In this document: one piece after another, positions 5,104-6,194 of the stretch | Position numbering within the stretch: position 1 is the stretch's first letter | How the letters are laid out: each line of letters begins with the position of its first letter | Assembly (NCBI GenBank): GCA_014380605.1 | Contig: JACMJO010000371.1 | Location: 1-6,194, forward strand | Origin: Fimbriimonadaceae bacterium | GTDB lineage: Bacteria > Armatimonadota > Fimbriimonadia > Fimbriimonadales > Fimbriimonadaceae | Direction: 5' to 3' | Length of the DNA: 6,194 nt | Notes under the pieces: generated by a model | The model's database searches: none | What the model saw: only the letters and a program-made list of their open reading frames with translations | Told to the model about the DNA's origin: nothing | Position numbers and translations under genes: made by a program

Positions 5104-6194
5104 TTGAAAACAAACGAGGGTAGGGGTAGGGCTTATGCGCTAGCTATTGGCTTAACTGCCATTGTGTTTTTGTTGCGGCTTTCTTTGGACATCCTTCCGG
5201 GCGCGAAGGTAATTTTTCTTCCCTATTTCTTTGTCATTATCGGTGCGGCCGCGTTGGGCGGGTTGGGGCCTGGCCTCGTAGCTACGTTGCTGGCCATGCT
5301 CGCGGGGGGATACTTCTTACTCGACTCGCTATCTGCGGCCCCCGACTATTCCCAGTTGATTCTGTTCGGGCTCGTCGGCTTCCTGATGTCAGTTGTTGGC
5401 GAGAGCTTTCATAAGGCAAAGAGAAAACTGCATAAGCAAAGCCAAGACCTGGATGTGATTAAGGAGAGGTTGGAATCCACTGAGTCGGCTCGCACCGTGG
5501 CGCTTGAGGCCGGACGAATGGGTACGTGGGAGTGGTCCATGTCGACAAACTCAGTCTCTTGGTCTCCCACGATGGGGCAGATCTACGAATTGGACGAAGA
5601 TTCGTTCCCGACCTCTGTTGAAGGGTATTTAAGCTTTGTTCACCCGGACGATCGCGAGCGAGTGCAAGCCAATTTAGAGAAAACCGTAAGCGCCGCCTTG
5701 CCAACGTTCGAGGGGCGGTATCGAATTGTGCTGCGAAATGAAGAGGTTAGATGGATCGCGTCTCGAGGGCACTCAATCATCTCCGAAGGAGTTGTATCGG
5801 GTCTACGCGGGGTCTGCTGGGATGTCACAGAAGACGCCAAAGCCGACATTAGCCAGGCCCGTTTGGCCACTATCGTCTCCTCATCCGACGATGGCATTGT
5901 CTCGAAAGACTTAAATGGAAAGATCCTCACCTGGAACGGAGGAGCGGAGCAAATTTTCGGCTACACGGCGGAAGAGACCATCGGACAATCCATCCAGCTT
6001 TTGCTGCCTGAAGATCGCCTATCTGAAGAGTCTGAAATCCTGGCAAAGCTCCGCGCAGGCAAGTCGATCAAGAATCTAGAAACCGTTCGGAAGCGCAAAG
6101 ACGGACGCCTCATCGATGTTACTGTCACGATATCGCCGATATTTGATGCAGAGGGAAGAATCGTTGCTGTTTCCAAGTTTGTTCGAGACATCAC
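5104..6194 (+). CDS. Membrane sensor with DUF4118 and two PAS domains, 3' end outside the window
   Basis: The first 363 residues of a signalling protein, open to the window edge. Residues 11-100 form a KdpD-like DUF4118 membrane domain with four helices (about 11-29, 35-51, 53-73, 82-100), including the typical LGGLGPGLVATLLAMLAGGYF stretch (51-71). A charged linker (about 101-135) is probably coiled coil. The first PAS domain (about 136-243, PAS_3 type) carries GTWEW, WSPTMGQIY and VHPDDRERV and ends WDVTED. The second (about 250-363) carries SSSDDGIVSKDLNGKILTWN, AEQIFGYTAEE and ETVRKRKDGR and ends VRDI. PAS domains bind a ligand or cofactor such as heme or flavin, but no specific ligand is visible. 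The output is most often a histidine kinase in this architecture; a diguanylate cyclase or phosphatase cannot be excluded. Start at TTG 5104 by its ribosome site and promoter. Divergent from csp. Confidence 0.85.
   Translation, partial: MKTNEGRGRAYALAIGLTAIVFLLRLSLDILPGAKVIFLPYFFVIIGAAALGGLGPGLVATLLAMLAGGYFLLDSLSAAPDYSQLILFGLVGFLMSVVGESFHKAKRKLHKQSQDLDVIKERLESTESARTVALEAGRMGTWEWSMSTNSVSWSPTMGQIYELDEDSFPTSVEGYLSFVHPDDRERVQANLEKTVSAALPTFEGRYRIVLRNEEVRWIASRGHSIISEGVVSGLRGVCWDVTEDAKADISQARLATIVSSSDDGIVSKDLNGKILTWNGGAEQIFGYTAEETIGQSIQLLLPEDRLSEESEILAKLRAGKSIKNLETVRKRKDGRLIDVTVTISPIFDAEGRIVAVSKFVRDI

Noticed and set aside
5060..5110. Cyclic-di-GMP (GEMM) riboswitch suggested by GGGGCAAAGG and TTAAAC in the sensor leader
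   Set aside because: The conserved core with its two helices and tetraloop region is absent, and the leader of about 38 nt is too short.
5118..5131. CsoR-type copper operator suggested by the GGGTAGGGGTAGGG run
   Set aside because: CsoR sites are G-tract/C-tract inverted repeats. This run has no inverted partner and lies inside the sensor coding sequence.
5135..5143. ATG start of the sensor gene at 5135
   Set aside because: This ATG is followed by one codon and a TAG stop, in a different frame from the DUF4118-PAS protein.

Overview
The window is ordinary, densely packed bacterial DNA, moderately GC-rich by eye, with short intergenic gaps and genes on both strands. There is no tRNA, rRNA, CRISPR array, insertion sequence or phage gene. 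The phylum cannot be fixed from the sequence. A DUF2993 (LmeA-like) protein, a bacterial DPM1-like glycosyltransferase, a cytosolic-type copper storage protein and a DUF4118/PAS sensor suggest a free-living environmental bacterium. Armatimonadota or a similar lineage is a guess that I hold weakly.

Layout, left to right. At 1-115 there is a possible 3' tail of an upstream gene and a short leader. A small TMEM14-family membrane protein (116-466, +) meets a YgfZ/GcvT-like folate-binding protein (450-1445, -) tail to tail, and their coding ends overlap by 17 bp. A 119-bp divergent spacer (1446-1564) with a small inverted repeat leads into a rightward group: a DUF2993 lipid-binding protein (1565-2398), a family 2 DPM1-like glycosyltransferase (2425-3144) and an HD-domain dGTP triphosphohydrolase (3216-4241). 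Two hairpins stand head to tail after the dgt stop. They are followed by a small, highly charged orphan ORF (4338-4532, +). It converges across a hairpin on a Cys-rich four-helix-bundle copper storage protein (4590-4913, -). A divergent spacer with a good sigma70-type promoter leads to a membrane sensor gene (5104 to the window end, +). That gene starts at TTG, encodes DUF4118 and two PAS domains, and its output domain lies outside the window.

How the genes may work together: the most suggestive pair is DUF2993 plus DPM1-like glycosyltransferase, 26 bp apart. In mycobacteria the DUF2993 protein LmeA supports elongation of lipomannan, a polymer built from polyprenyl-phosphate-mannose. A lipid-linked sugar role for this pair is therefore a reasonable inference, not a demonstrated one. 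YgfZ (Fe-S maintenance), Csp (copper storage), dgt (dNTP pool) and the sensor are housekeeping or stress functions with no clear shared pathway. I did not find a convincing new multi-gene system. The points most worth checking are the LmeA/DPM1-like pair, the tandem hairpins after dgt, the orphan charged ORF with conflicting start signals, and the repeated GCCTAA/TTAGGC hexamers around the sensor promoter.
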